DNA of 64,000 bases, taken from NCBI RefSeq assembly GCF_019740335.1, contig NZ_JAHXZS010000001.1, positions 434,001 to 498,000 of the forward strand, written 5' to 3'. Under the pieces are notes generated by a model, which saw nothing but the letters and a program-made list of their open reading frames with translations, was not told where the DNA came from and ran no database searches. The DNA is from Alteraquisediminimonas sediminicola. GTDB lineage: Bacteria; Pseudomonadota; Alphaproteobacteria; Sphingomonadales; Sphingomonadaceae. The first letter of the stretch is position 1. Every line of letters begins with the position of its first letter. The position numbers and the translations under genes are program-made. Of this stretch, positions 30,432 through 38,623 are shown one piece after another.

Positions 30432-31184
30432 ATGCGTATGTTGCGTCTCACATTATCGTCACTGGCCGGCATATTGCTGGACTTCGCTTTACCGCCGCGC
30501 TGTATCGCCTGTGGCGCGATAGTCGCCGATGCCGGCAGCCTGTGCGCCGATTGCTGGGGACAGGCGCGATTTCTGACCGGCGCGGGCTGCGGCCAATGCG
30601 GGCGCCCCCTGCCCGACAATGCCCTTGTCGCGGATCAGACCTATTATTGCGCCCCCTGCCTTGCCTCGCCCCCCGCATTTGACAGTGTCCGAGCAGTGAT
30701 GGCTTATGGCGACATCGCCCGCGCTGTCGCCTTGCAGTTGAAATATGGCCGCCAGATTGCCCATGCCCGCACCATATCGCGGCTGATGGCCCGGCTTGTC
30801 CCGATCAGTTCCAGCGACAAACCCGCCATGCTGATCCCCGTGCCACTCCATCGCTGGCGGTTATGGCGACGCGGGTTCAACCAATCTGCGCTGGTGGCGG
30901 ATCATCTCGCCCGCTTGTCCGGCCTGCGCCATGATCGCATGGCATTGCGCCGGATCAGACAGACCCCCTCACTTGGCCATCTCAACCGGCAGCAGCGACA
31001 CAAGGCCGTCACCGGCGCATTCAGGGTCGCGGGCGATGTGCAGGGTCGCAACATCATCCTGATCGACGATGTATTCACCACTGGTTCGACCGCACAGGCC
31101 TGCGCCCTGGCCCTGAAAAAAGCGGGGGCAAACCGGGTCGATGTCATTTGCTGGGCGCGGGTGTGCGAAGATACAGGGAATTGA
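30432..31184 (+). CDS. comF: ComF family protein, phosphoribosyltransferase-like
   Basis: ComF proteins join a zinc-binding N-terminus to a type I phosphoribosyltransferase fold and are needed for DNA uptake in some naturally competent bacteria. Two CxxC pairs (CIACG...CADC and CGQCG...CAPC) lie in the first 80 residues. The PRPP loop IILIDDVFTTGST is near residue 205. The ATG at 30432 gives a 250-residue protein of normal size; the frame upstream overlaps the methyltransferase leader and is not used. grxC follows after 70 bases. Confidence 0.88.
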   Translation: MRMLRLTLSSLAGILLDFALPPRCIACGAIVADAGSLCADCWGQARFLTGAGCGQCGRPLPDNALVADQTYYCAPCLASPPAFDSVRAVMAYGDIARAVALQLKYGRQIAHARTISRLMARLVPISSSDKPAMLIPVPLHRWRLWRRGFNQSALVADHLARLSGLRHDRMALRRIRQTPSLGHLNRQQRHKAVTGAFRVAGDVQGRNIILIDDVFTTGSTAQACALALKKAGANRVDVICWARVCEDTGN

Positions 31185-31254
31185 CCACCTGCCGACTTGA
31201 CAGATGCGGGGTTCAACCACAGTTGGGAAGTTAGGATTGAATAGCGGAGCCTCC

Positions 31255-31512
31255 ATGACCAAGGTTGAAATCTACACCAAATTCTATTGCCCTTATTGTG
31301 TGCGCGCGATTGAGTTGCTGCAAAGCAAGGGCGTCGAGATGGTGGAATATGATGTGACCATGGGTGGCCCGAAAAAAGCGGAAATGGTCGAACGCTCGGG
31401 TGGGCGCATGACCATGCCGCAGATCTTTATCAATGACCGCCATATTGGCGGGTGCGACGATCTGGTCGCGCTTGATCGTGCGGGCGGGCTTGATCCGCTG
31501 CTCGTCAACTGA
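31255..31512 (+). CDS. grxC: Glutaredoxin 3
   Basis: Small dithiol glutaredoxin that reduces disulfides and glutathione mixed disulfides in the cytosol. The active site CPYC is at about residues 11-14; the cis-Pro motif TMPQIF and glutathione-binding GGCDD follow. At 85 residues from the ATG at 31255 (GGAG just upstream) it is the usual size. The nitrilase gene starts 22 bases later. Confidence 0.94.
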   Translation: MTKVEIYTKFYCPYCVRAIELLQSKGVEMVEYDVTMGGPKKAEMVERSGGRMTMPQIFINDRHIGGCDDLVALDRAGGLDPLLVN

Positions 31513-31534
31513 TCGCCGATATGAGGGATCGGGC

Positions 31535-32374
31535 ATGAACATGCTCCGCGCCGCCTTGCTGCAAATGTCCGCCGGGATCGATCCGGCTGCCAATGCCTTA
31601 GCGATTGAAGACGCGATGGCGCGGGCTGCTGAGGCCGGGGCGACATTGTTCTGCACCCCGGAAATGAGCAACCTCATCGACCGCGACCGCACCCGCGCCG
31701 CCAGCCATATCGTGGCAGAGGGCGATGATGAGGTGCTGCGCCGTATCCGCGCGGCGGCTGCCAAATATCATCTCTGGGTATTGATCGGCTCACTCGCGGT
31801 GCGGCATGAAGGAGAAAACGGCAAATATGCCAATCGCTCGTTCCTGATCGACGACACCGGCGCAATCCGCGCGCGTTACGATAAAATGCACCTGTTCGAT
31901 GTCGATCTCGCCAGTGGTGAAAGCTGGCGCGAATCCAATGCCTATGCAGCGGGCAACACCTCAATCGTCGGCGACACGCCTTGGGGCGGCATCGGCCTGT
32001 CGATCTGCTATGATGTCCGCTTCCCCGCGCTCTATCAGGCATTAAGCGCCGCCGGGGCAAATATCCTGTCGATCCCCGCCGCCTTTACTGTCCCTACGGG
32101 CCTGGCGCATTGGGAAACGCTGCTACGCGCCCGCGCCATTGAAAATGCGTGCTTCGTCATCGCCACGGCCCAGACCGGCCTGCATGAAGATGGTCGCGAA
32201 ACCTATGGCCATAGCTGCGTGATCGATCCTTGGGGGGAGATATTGCTCTCGCTCGGGGAGGAGCAAGGGCTTGGCATTGTCGATTTGCCACTCGATCGGA
32301 TCGACGATATTCGCGCTCGCATTCCGGTGATCGCCCATCGTCGCCCTATTCCCACAGCACAGGTGACCAAATGA
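31535..32374 (+). CDS. Carbon-nitrogen hydrolase, Nit1/Nit2-like (deaminated glutathione amidase type)
   Basis: Nitrilase-superfamily amidase. Catalytic residues sit in TPEMSN (Glu), RYDKMHLFDVD (Lys) and LSICYDVRFPALY (Cys). The KMHLFDVD sequence is typical of the Nit1/NitA branch, which repairs deaminated glutathione; placement beside a glutaredoxin gene fits that role but does not prove it. The ATG at 31535 gives 279 residues. The stop overlaps the next start (ATGA), so the two are translationally coupled. Confidence 0.85.
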   Translation: MNMLRAALLQMSAGIDPAANALAIEDAMARAAEAGATLFCTPEMSNLIDRDRTRAASHIVAEGDDEVLRRIRAAAAKYHLWVLIGSLAVRHEGENGKYANRSFLIDDTGAIRARYDKMHLFDVDLASGESWRESNAYAAGNTSIVGDTPWGGIGLSICYDVRFPALYQALSAAGANILSIPAAFTVPTGLAHWETLLRARAIENACFVIATAQTGLHEDGRETYGHSCVIDPWGEILLSLGEEQGLGIVDLPLDRIDDIRARIPVIAHRRPIPTAQVTK

Positions 32375-32883
32375 TCGTCTTCGATCTGCGCTGCCAACAT
32401 GGCGGCCATGTATTTGAAGCGTGGTTCGGCTCATCCGCCGATTATGAATCGCAACAACAACGCGGCCTGTTATCCTGCCCGATCTGCGGCGACACGGTGA
32501 TTGAAAAGGCGGTCATGGCCCCGGCAATCGGTCCCAAGGGCAATCAAAGCCGTGAACACAACCCGCAACACCAAATGGCTGAAACCGCCAATCCCGGTGG
32601 CGGTGGAGGTGATGCGCCCTCCGTTCCGATGACAGCCCTCGACCCACAGGCGGTCAAGTCAATGTTGAACGCGCTCGCCACCGCACAGGCAGAGGCGCTG
32701 AAATCATCGACTTGGGTCGGCAAGGATTTCGCCGATCAGGCCCGCGCCATGCATGAAGGCGATATCGATCAAGCACCGATCCACGGTCAGACCAGTCTTG
32801 ATGAGGCCCGCGACCTGATTGAAGAGGGCATCGGCGTCATGCCCTTGCCCTTTCCTGTCCGCCCGCCCGGCATGGATAATTGA
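32371..32883 (+). CDS. DUF1178 family protein
   Basis: A 170-residue cytosolic protein beginning MIVFDLRCQHGGHVFEAWF, with a CPICG pair near residue 40 that, with the early Cys, could bind zinc. A Gly-rich linker lies near residues 75-85 and acidic helices follow. The family has no assigned function that I know of. It overlaps the nitrilase stop by four bases and closes the comF-grxC-nit operon. Confidence 0.85.
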   Translation: MIVFDLRCQHGGHVFEAWFGSSADYESQQQRGLLSCPICGDTVIEKAVMAPAIGPKGNQSREHNPQHQMAETANPGGGGGDAPSVPMTALDPQAVKSMLNALATAQAEALKSSTWVGKDFADQARAMHEGDIDQAPIHGQTSLDEARDLIEEGIGVMPLPFPVRPPGMDN

Positions 32884-32935
32884 CCACTGGACCGATTGAC
32901 CGCTGGACCGATTTCCCGCTAACGGTCGCCTGCGT

Positions 32936-33012
32936 GCACCCGTAGCTCAGCAGGATAGAGCATCAGATTCCTAATCTGGGGGCCACTGGTTCGAATCCAG
33001 TCGGGTGCACCA
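32936..33012 (+). tRNA. tRNA-Arg (anticodon CCT)
   Basis: The acceptor stem GCACCCG pairs with CGGGTGC over 7 bases. The D arm, the anticodon stem TCAGA/TCTGG, the loop TTCCTAA with anticodon CCT, the T arm with GGTTCGAATCC and an encoded CCA end are all present. It reads AGG codons. Confidence 0.96.
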
Positions 33013-33044
33013 TTATTTACTTGAATATTTATAATTTTCCGAAG

Positions 33045-33896
33045 TCAGGCTTGCGGATCAAGCGTGCCAAGATATGCCACCAAGGCGATGACTCCGATCC
33101 ACAAGGTGGTTTCGACCATCAGCGACAGGCGCAAATGGGTGCGCGCGCCGGGGGTTTCGCGTTCCAATTTCGGTGTCAACAGCCAGCGATTGGCCCCGGC
33201 CAAACCGAGCATCCCCGCAAATAGCAACAGCTTCGCCCCCAATATCCAGCCATAATTGGCGGAGAGCAATGCAGGCAATCCTGCGACCCCGACGATCATC
33301 ACCACATTCACCGCGCCGGTGAGCAAGAGTAACGCAACGATGACCGACCCTGCCCGCGCAAAATGGGCGAGGTCAGCGGCCAGTTTCAAAGTGTCACGCC
33401 CGCGTAACGCCGCCAGTAAAAAGCTCGCCAATGCGCCGAGCCATGCCGCCGCCGCCAGCATGTGGAGCATATCCGCCACCAGATGCGCCTGCCCCCAAGG
33501 GCCTTCGGTCGCCGCCGCATGGCCATTCCACGCAAGCGTCGCCAGCGCGACCATCGCGGGCAAGAGCAACAGCCAAGGCCGCGCGGGCAGGACCAATAAC
33601 AGCAATAATGCGGCGATCCGGACCTTGATCGCCAACCCCATATCGGTCTCATGCAGCATCATCTGCACCGCAGACCAGTCCGGCTGGGTGATCGGTGTGC
33701 CTGCCATGGCCGATGCGCTGGCCAACAGGCCAAAGCCCGTAAATCCAAGCGCCGTCAGGATCAGTACGGAAAATAACGGACGTGAAAATGGTGCCAGACC
33801 GCGGACAATAAACGCGCGATAGAGCGGCAGACCGGCAAGCAGGCCAAGGCTCAGATACAGACCAAGCCGCGCCGCGATCAGGCATCCATTTTCCAT
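33045..33896 (-). CDS. copD: Copper resistance protein CopD
   Basis: Inner-membrane protein proposed to carry copper across the membrane with CopC. Its 283 residues form about eight hydrophobic helices. Potential ligands include His in the MMLHETDMG loop, WNGHAAATEG and ADMLHMLAAAAWLG, which fit the conserved CopD core. It starts 3 bases after copC on the same strand, so copCD is one operon transcribed away from the sensor-sigma cassette. Confidence 0.9.
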   Translation of the reverse strand: MENGCLIAARLGLYLSLGLLAGLPLYRAFIVRGLAPFSRPLFSVLILTALGFTGFGLLASASAMAGTPITQPDWSAVQMMLHETDMGLAIKVRIAALLLLLVLPARPWLLLLPAMVALATLAWNGHAAATEGPWGQAHLVADMLHMLAAAAWLGALASFLLAALRGRDTLKLAADLAHFARAGSVIVALLLLTGAVNVVMIVGVAGLPALLSANYGWILGAKLLLFAGMLGLAGANRWLLTPKLERETPGARTHLRLSLMVETTLWIGVIALVAYLGTLDPQA

Positions 33897-33899
33897 GAC

Positions 33900-34286
33900 T
33901 TATTTCACATTGAAGTTGAATTTGCCCTGAATCCGGTGCGTATCCGCCGCCACCGCATGCCAGTTCAGTTCATAGCTGCCCGCAGGCAAGGCACGCGGCA
34001 GGCTGGCTGCCAAGGTCTTGCCATCGCCCTTCACGGCGGTGGTGAAGCCCTTGATCGGCATCGGTTCATGGCCTGCCATCCCCGGCATGCCGGTCATCAC
34101 CAGTTCAAAGCTGCTGAATTGCGGCACCAGCTTTTCGGAGAACGTCAGGCTGATTTCCTTAAGCTTGGACACATTGCTATTGGCCGCAGGTGTGGACGAC
34201 ACCAATTTGGGATGCGCCATTGCCGGGGCGGAAACAGCCAGCGCAGCGATAAGTGGCAAGGCGGACAGCAGGAAATGACGACGCAT
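33900..34286 (-). CDS. copC: Periplasmic copper-binding protein CopC
   Basis: Small beta-barrel copper carrier. A signal peptide (MRRHFLL...APAMA) ends just before HPKLVSSTPA, so the mature N-terminal residue is the His that binds Cu(II) in this family. A Met-rich stretch MTGMPGMAGHEPMP could bind Cu(I), and DTHRIQG carries the C-terminal His. At 128 residues it is normal. A candidate ECF promoter lies about 50 bases upstream. Confidence 0.93.
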   Translation of the reverse strand: MRRHFLLSALPLIAALAVSAPAMAHPKLVSSTPAANSNVSKLKEISLTFSEKLVPQFSSFELVMTGMPGMAGHEPMPIKGFTTAVKGDGKTLAASLPRALPAGSYELNWHAVAADTHRIQGKFNFNVK

Positions 34287-34335
34287 AGATATATCCTTCT
34301 CAAATGCACGTGAAAGAAATAGGCACTTGCATGGA

Positions 34336-34362
34336 ATACGGCAGGCGTGGGCTTATCCCTCA
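34336..34362 (-). promoter_or_regulatory. Candidate ECF promoter for copCD
   Basis: Read on the minus strand: TGAGGGAT (34362-34355), 14 bases, CGTAT (34340-34336). The copC start is 50 bases downstream. Both elements and the spacing are identical to the copA candidate at 35756-35782. A -35/-10 geometry of 21 bases start to start fits ECF sigma promoters. Confidence 0.5.
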
Positions 34363-34447
34363 TCTGACCAGCATCTTTCTCGCACATTTTTTCGACCGCC
34401 TGCCCGCCCGATCATCTGGACATGCCATCAGGGCAATGAAATGATGC

Positions 34448-34473
34448 GAGTGAAGCCGCCTCGTTATGCGTAT
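34448..34473 (+). promoter_or_regulatory. Candidate ECF promoter for the anti-sigma/sensor/sigma cassette
   Basis: GAGTGAA (34448-34454), 14 bases, CGTAT (34469-34473). The second element lies within the inverted repeat CGTTAT-GCGT-ATAACG (34462-34477). The start codon at 34498 leaves a leader of about 20 bases, just room for the GAGGAG ribosome site. It is a variant of the motif before copC and copA. Confidence 0.45.
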
Positions 34474-34497
34474 AACGACATGAGGAGATAACAGCCC

Positions 34498-34767
34498 ATG
34501 AATGAGCTAGACGAACAATTGCGCGGCCTGCAAGGGCTGCCGATCCATCCCCGGATCAACCGCATCGGCGATGGGGTGATCTATGCTGCCGGTGTCCGGC
34601 GCGATGGCCGCATCGCGCGGCGGCAAATGTTGATGTCGGCCAGCCTCGCCTTGGTGATCGGCGTGGCGAGCAGCGTCCTGCCCGGCGAAAATGTCCGCGC
34701 CGCCGTGCCGCACAGCGATATTTTCGGTACATCCACCTTGGCCCCCTCGCAATTATTGGGACAATGA
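34498..34767 (+). CDS. Putative CnrY-like membrane anti-sigma factor
   Basis: An 89-residue protein with a polar N-terminal half (about residues 1-42), one hydrophobic helix (about 43-62, MLMSASLALVIGVASSVLP) and a short outer tail. Sequence alone does not prove a family. Size, topology and position first in a three-gene set with a CnrX-like sensor and an ECF sigma gene match CnrY of Cupriavidus (about 95 residues), which holds the sigma factor at the membrane through its cytosolic helix. It ends one base before the next start (TGAGATG). Confidence 0.6.
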   Translation: MNELDEQLRGLQGLPIHPRINRIGDGVIYAAGVRRDGRIARRQMLMSASLALVIGVASSVLPGENVRAAVPHSDIFGTSTLAPSQLLGQ

Positions 34768-34768
34768 G

Positions 34769-35206
34769 ATGCTGAAGGGCCGTCATTATGCGGGCATCGC
34801 TGCTGTCGCGTTTCTCGCGGCGCTGGCCGGGGTCGGCCTTGGCCGTCATTTCATGCCCCAACCTCCACAGGTGAACGAACTGCATCATTTGATGCATGAG
34901 GAACTCAACCTCGACCCGGCACAAGAACAACGCATTCACGCACTGGAACTGCATTATAATGCGCGGCGCGCGGCGCTTGAACATGAGATGCGGCAGGATA
35001 ATGCCCTGCTCGCCGCCGCAATCCGCGCAGAACATGGCTATGGCCCCAAGGTCAGCGCGGCCATCGACCGTTCGCATCATGCGATGGGGGAACTCCAGAA
35101 AGAAACATTGCGCCATGTCTTTGCTATGCGCAACGAACTGCGCCCGGATCAGGCCAAGCGCTTTGAAGACGCCATTACATCAGCTCTGACCGCCCCCGAA
35201 CGGTGA
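34769..35206 (+). CDS. Periplasmic heavy-metal sensor, CnrX-like
   Basis: A 145-residue membrane-anchored periplasmic helical sensor. An N-terminal anchor (about residues 8-25) is followed by helices rich in His and Met. His39, His43, Glu60, His116 and Met120 match the five metal ligands of CnrX (His42, His46, Glu63, His119, Met123) with a constant offset of three, so the cobalt/nickel-type site appears intact. The ATG at 34769 follows the upstream stop by one base, and its own stop overlaps the sigma GTG. It is expected to release the anti-sigma factor on metal binding. The genes around it are copper genes, so the sensed metal is uncertain. Confidence 0.82.
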   Translation: MLKGRHYAGIAAVAFLAALAGVGLGRHFMPQPPQVNELHHLMHEELNLDPAQEQRIHALELHYNARRAALEHEMRQDNALLAAAIRAEHGYGPKVSAAIDRSHHAMGELQKETLRHVFAMRNELRPDQAKRFEDAITSALTAPER

Positions 35207-35766
35207 CGCCAGCCCTGCCAGCGTTGACGGATGGCGAACTCGCCCGCCGCGCCCTTGGCGGGGAGCAATCGGCGTTCGCCTGCCTGATGGAACGGCATCG
35301 CAGTGGCGTGTACCGCCTTGTCCTGACCCAGACCGGCGATCCTGATGAGGCCGTCGACATCACGCAAGAGGCGTTTATCGCCGCCTTTGCCGCGCTGGAT
35401 CGTTATGATGCCGAACGCCCTTTTCGGGTCTGGATCTCGCGCATTGCGATCAATAAATGCCGGGATTGGGCAAGGCGGCGGGCGGTGCGCCGTTTCTTCA
35501 CCTTCGCCACGCCGATTGAAGAGGCTTTTGAAATCGCCGATCTTGCCGCCACGCCGGAAGAGCAGCTCACGCACAGCCACGAACAGGAAAAATTGATCGC
35601 CGCCATCACCCAATTGCCGCCCAAGCTGAAAGAGGTGCTGATTTTGCGAACCATCGAAGAATTTTCGCAAAACGAGGTGGCGCAGACTTTGGGGATCACC
35701 GGCAAAGCCGTTGAAATGCGCCTTTATCGCGCGCGGAATATGTTGCTGGGATTGTTGAGGGATTAA
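35203..35766 (+). CDS. ECF-type RNA polymerase sigma factor, CnrH-like
   Basis: A 187-residue sigma-70 family ECF factor. Region 2 covers about residues 25-90 (GDPDEAVDITQEAFIAAF then RFRVWISRIAINKCRDWARR-type sequence). Region 4 covers about 125-180 (LPPKLKEVLILRTIEEFSQNEVA, then a helix-turn-helix). The GTG start overlaps the sensor stop, so the genes are translationally coupled. Gene order anti-sigma, sensor, sigma matches cnrYXH. The end of its coding region contains the -35-like element of the putative copA promoter. Confidence 0.9.
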   Translation: MTPALPALTDGELARRALGGEQSAFACLMERHRSGVYRLVLTQTGDPDEAVDITQEAFIAAFAALDRYDAERPFRVWISRIAINKCRDWARRRAVRRFFTFATPIEEAFEIADLAATPEEQLTHSHEQEKLIAAITQLPPKLKEVLILRTIEEFSQNEVAQTLGITGKAVEMRLYRARNMLLGLLRD

Positions 35767-35782
35767 ACGCGCCCTCGCGTAT
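35756..35782 (+). promoter_or_regulatory. Candidate ECF promoter for copA, inside the end of the sigma gene
   Basis: TGAGGGAT (35756-35763) overlaps the last sigma codons; after 14 bases comes CGTAT (35778-35782). It is identical in both elements and spacing to the site upstream of copC. It would give copAB its own transcript in addition to read-through. Confidence 0.5.
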
Positions 35783-35821
35783 ATGTTCATGAATGGTCTG
35801 ACACAGGGAAACCGATCCGGC

Positions 35822-37558
35822 ATGAACAAGATGATATTAGATCGACGCGAATTGATCCGCGCCGCCGCTGGCCTTGCGGGCGTGGCGACATTGGGCAGCA
35901 TGTTCCCGGCATGGGCGCAGGCCGTATCCAAAGGCATCGCGCCCACCCTCGGCACTTTAACCGGCGAGGATATTGCGCTGACCGTCGGTCATTCCGAATT
36001 CACCACGGGCGGGAAAAGTGGCCATGCCATTACCGTGAACGGCACCCTGCCCGGCCCGTTGATCCGGCTGAAAGAGGGTCAGCGCGTCCGCCTGTCCGTC
36101 GCCAATACATTGGATGAAGACACCTCGATCCATTGGCACGGCCTGTTGGTGCCATTTCAATTCGATGGCGTACCGGGCCTGAGCTTTCCGGGGATCAAGC
36201 CGGGCGAGACCTTTACCTATGATTTCCCCATCGTACATGCGGGGACCTATTGGTATCACAGCCATTCCGGCATGCAGGAAGCGATGGGGCATTTCGGCCC
36301 GATCATCATCGATCCTGCGGGCGAAGATCCGGTCGTGTATGATCGCGAACATGTGTTGATGCTATCGGATTGGAGCTTTACCCATCCGCATCAATTAATG
36401 ACCCGACTGAAACAATCGGGCGGCTATTTCAACGGCCAGAAACAGACTGTCGGCGGCCTGCTGGCGGGCAAGGATCAACCGTTGAAGGACCGGCTGGAAT
36501 GGGCCGCGATGCGGATGGACCCTACCGATATTTCGGACGTGACCGGATCGGTTTATCGCTATCTCATCAATGGTCATGGGCTGGAGGAAAACTGGACCGG
36601 GCTATTCAAGCCGGGTGAAAAAGTCCGGCTGCGGATCATCAACGCATCGGCGATGACCAATTTCAACTTCCGCATTCCCGGCCTGTCGATGAAAATCGTG
36701 CAGGTGGACGGCCAGCATGTCGAGCCGGTGGAAGTCGACGAATTCCAGATCGCCGTCGCCGAAACCTATGATGTGATCGTCGAACCGACCGACGCACAGG
36801 CCTTTGGCATCATTGGCGAGGCTATCGACCGTTCGGGTCTGGTCCGCGCGACATTAGCCCCGGCCAGCGGCATGGTCGGTGCCGTGCCGAAGCTGCGCGA
36901 GCGTCCGTTATTGGGCATGAAAGACATGGGCATGGACCATCAAATGCCCGCCGTGCTGGACCTGAGCCAGCCGGACACCAGCGCGGATCATGGGTCGATG
37001 AAGATGCGCGATCCTGCCAATGCGCCGGGCGTGAAAATGAGCCCGGCGGTCGCGACCATTTCCCCCATGCCCGCCGATCGCGTGGGCGACCGGCCCACCG
37101 GGCTGGAAAATGTCGATCATCGCGTCTTGCGATATAGCGATCTCAAGTCGCTCACCCCCCATCCCGATACGCCCGCGCCCAGCCGCAGCATCGATCTTCA
37201 TCTGACGGCCAATATGGAACGCTATATGTGGTCGCTGGATGGCGAACGGTTGAGCGAGCGTACCGAGCCTTTGGCATTCCGCCATATGGAGCGCGTGCGG
37301 ATCAACCTGATCAACGACACGATGATGCCGCATCCGATCCATATTCACGGCCATTTCTTTGAACTGGTCAATGGGCAAGACCGCGCTAAACAACCGTTAA
37401 AGCACACGGTGAACGTGCTCCCCGGCGGCAAGATCGCCATCGATCTCACCGCAGATGCGCTCGGTGACTGGGCGATGCACTGCCATATGATGTTCCATAT
37501 GGACATGGGCATGTTTCGCATCGTCAAAGTCCGCCATGAAGAAGGAGCACCAGCATGA
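35822..37558 (+). CDS. copA: Multicopper oxidase CopA (PcoA-type copper resistance)
   Basis: Periplasmic multicopper oxidase thought to oxidise Cu(I). A Tat signal is visible (LDRRELIRAAAG, then AWAQA). Copper ligands are in IHWHG, WYHSHSG, HPIHIHGH and the C-terminal HCHMMFHMDMGM. Met/His clusters such as MKDMGMDHQM sit in the middle, as in PcoA. The frame opens at 35783, but that ATG lies at the putative promoter; 35822 or 35831 fit the Tat signal better, giving about 578 residues. The stop overlaps copB (ATGA). Confidence 0.93.
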   Translation: MNKMILDRRELIRAAAGLAGVATLGSMFPAWAQAVSKGIAPTLGTLTGEDIALTVGHSEFTTGGKSGHAITVNGTLPGPLIRLKEGQRVRLSVANTLDEDTSIHWHGLLVPFQFDGVPGLSFPGIKPGETFTYDFPIVHAGTYWYHSHSGMQEAMGHFGPIIIDPAGEDPVVYDREHVLMLSDWSFTHPHQLMTRLKQSGGYFNGQKQTVGGLLAGKDQPLKDRLEWAAMRMDPTDISDVTGSVYRYLINGHGLEENWTGLFKPGEKVRLRIINASAMTNFNFRIPGLSMKIVQVDGQHVEPVEVDEFQIAVAETYDVIVEPTDAQAFGIIGEAIDRSGLVRATLAPASGMVGAVPKLRERPLLGMKDMGMDHQMPAVLDLSQPDTSADHGSMKMRDPANAPGVKMSPAVATISPMPADRVGDRPTGLENVDHRVLRYSDLKSLTPHPDTPAPSRSIDLHLTANMERYMWSLDGERLSERTEPLAFRHMERVRINLINDTMMPHPIHIHGHFFELVNGQDRAKQPLKHTVNVLPGGKIAIDLTADALGDWAMHCHMMFHMDMGMFRIVKVRHEEGAPA

Positions 37559-38556
37559 AGCTGTCTCTGCTGACCAGCATGGCCGCGCTGGCCATCGCCC
37601 AAACCGCCATCACGCTGCCCGTACAGGCACAAGAGCATCAACATGATGCCGCGACGCCCGTGGCGTCTGCGCCAGACGCATCTCAACCCGTGGCAGATGA
37701 GATGGACCATGAGGGCATGGCGATGGATCACGGGGCGATGGACCATGGCCAAATGGACCATAAAACAATGGACCACGGCGCCATGCACCACGGCCAGATG
37801 AAGCCCGACATGATGATCGGCCACATGCCCGCGCCCAAAGCCCCAACGGATTGGGCCGCCGATGCCATCCATGGCCAGCCCGCCATGGCCGCGGCGCGCG
37901 CGGCCTTGTTCAAAAGCACAAGCGAGACAATTTCGCATATGGTGTTGGCTGAACAGTTCGAATATCGGGCCAGCGATGCGGGCGATGCGTTCGCGTGGAT
38001 GGGTCGGGCCTGGTATGGCGGCGATATCGACCGTATCCTGATCCGAACAGAAGGCGAAGCCAAGATCAACGGGACGGTGGAATCGGCGGAAGTTCAGGCG
38101 CTGTGGAGCCATGCCGTCGCCCCTTATGCCAATCTTGAAATCGGCATTCGCTATGACATTCGCCCCAAGCCGAACCGCGGCTATGCCTCTATCGGCATTG
38201 ATGCGATGCTGCCTTATTGGATTGAAACGGAAAGCGCGCTCTTCCTGTCGGATAAGGGCGATGTGCTCGCCCGCGCCGAATTCTCGCACGATATGCGGAT
38301 CACCAATCATCTGATCCTGCAACCTCGGGTCGAGTTCACCTTGTCCGCGCAGGATATAGAAGAACAAGGGATCGGCAGCGGCCTAAGCGATGCAGAAGTC
38401 GGCCTGCGCCTGCGTTATGCCCACACGCCTGCCTTTGCGCCTTATGTGGGCGTGCATTGGGAACGCAAATTCGGTGATACCGGGCGCTATGCACTGGCAG
38501 AGGGGGAAAGCCGGTCCAGCACCAATTTTGTCGCAGGCGTGCGCTTCTTGTTTTAA
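37555..38556 (+). CDS. copB: Outer-membrane copper resistance protein CopB with MDH repeats
   Basis: Outer-membrane beta-barrel of the CopB/PcoB family. After a signal peptide ending near VQAQ (about residue 26), residues 48-90 hold repeated metal-binding MDHxxM units. The barrel follows from about 120 and ends in phenylalanine (VRFLF), the outer-membrane insertion signal. It overlaps copA by four bases, so CopA and CopB are made together. Confidence 0.92.
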   Translation: MKLSLLTSMAALAIAQTAITLPVQAQEHQHDAATPVASAPDASQPVADEMDHEGMAMDHGAMDHGQMDHKTMDHGAMHHGQMKPDMMIGHMPAPKAPTDWAADAIHGQPAMAAARAALFKSTSETISHMVLAEQFEYRASDAGDAFAWMGRAWYGGDIDRILIRTEGEAKINGTVESAEVQALWSHAVAPYANLEIGIRYDIRPKPNRGYASIGIDAMLPYWIETESALFLSDKGDVLARAEFSHDMRITNHLILQPRVEFTLSAQDIEEQGIGSGLSDAEVGLRLRYAHTPAFAPYVGVHWERKFGDTGRYALAEGESRSSTNFVAGVRFLF

Positions 38557-38623
38557 CGCCGGTTTTAATGACGGCATAGCCTGCCGCCCCGACGAAATTT
38601 TCAGAACAAATCACGATAGATGT

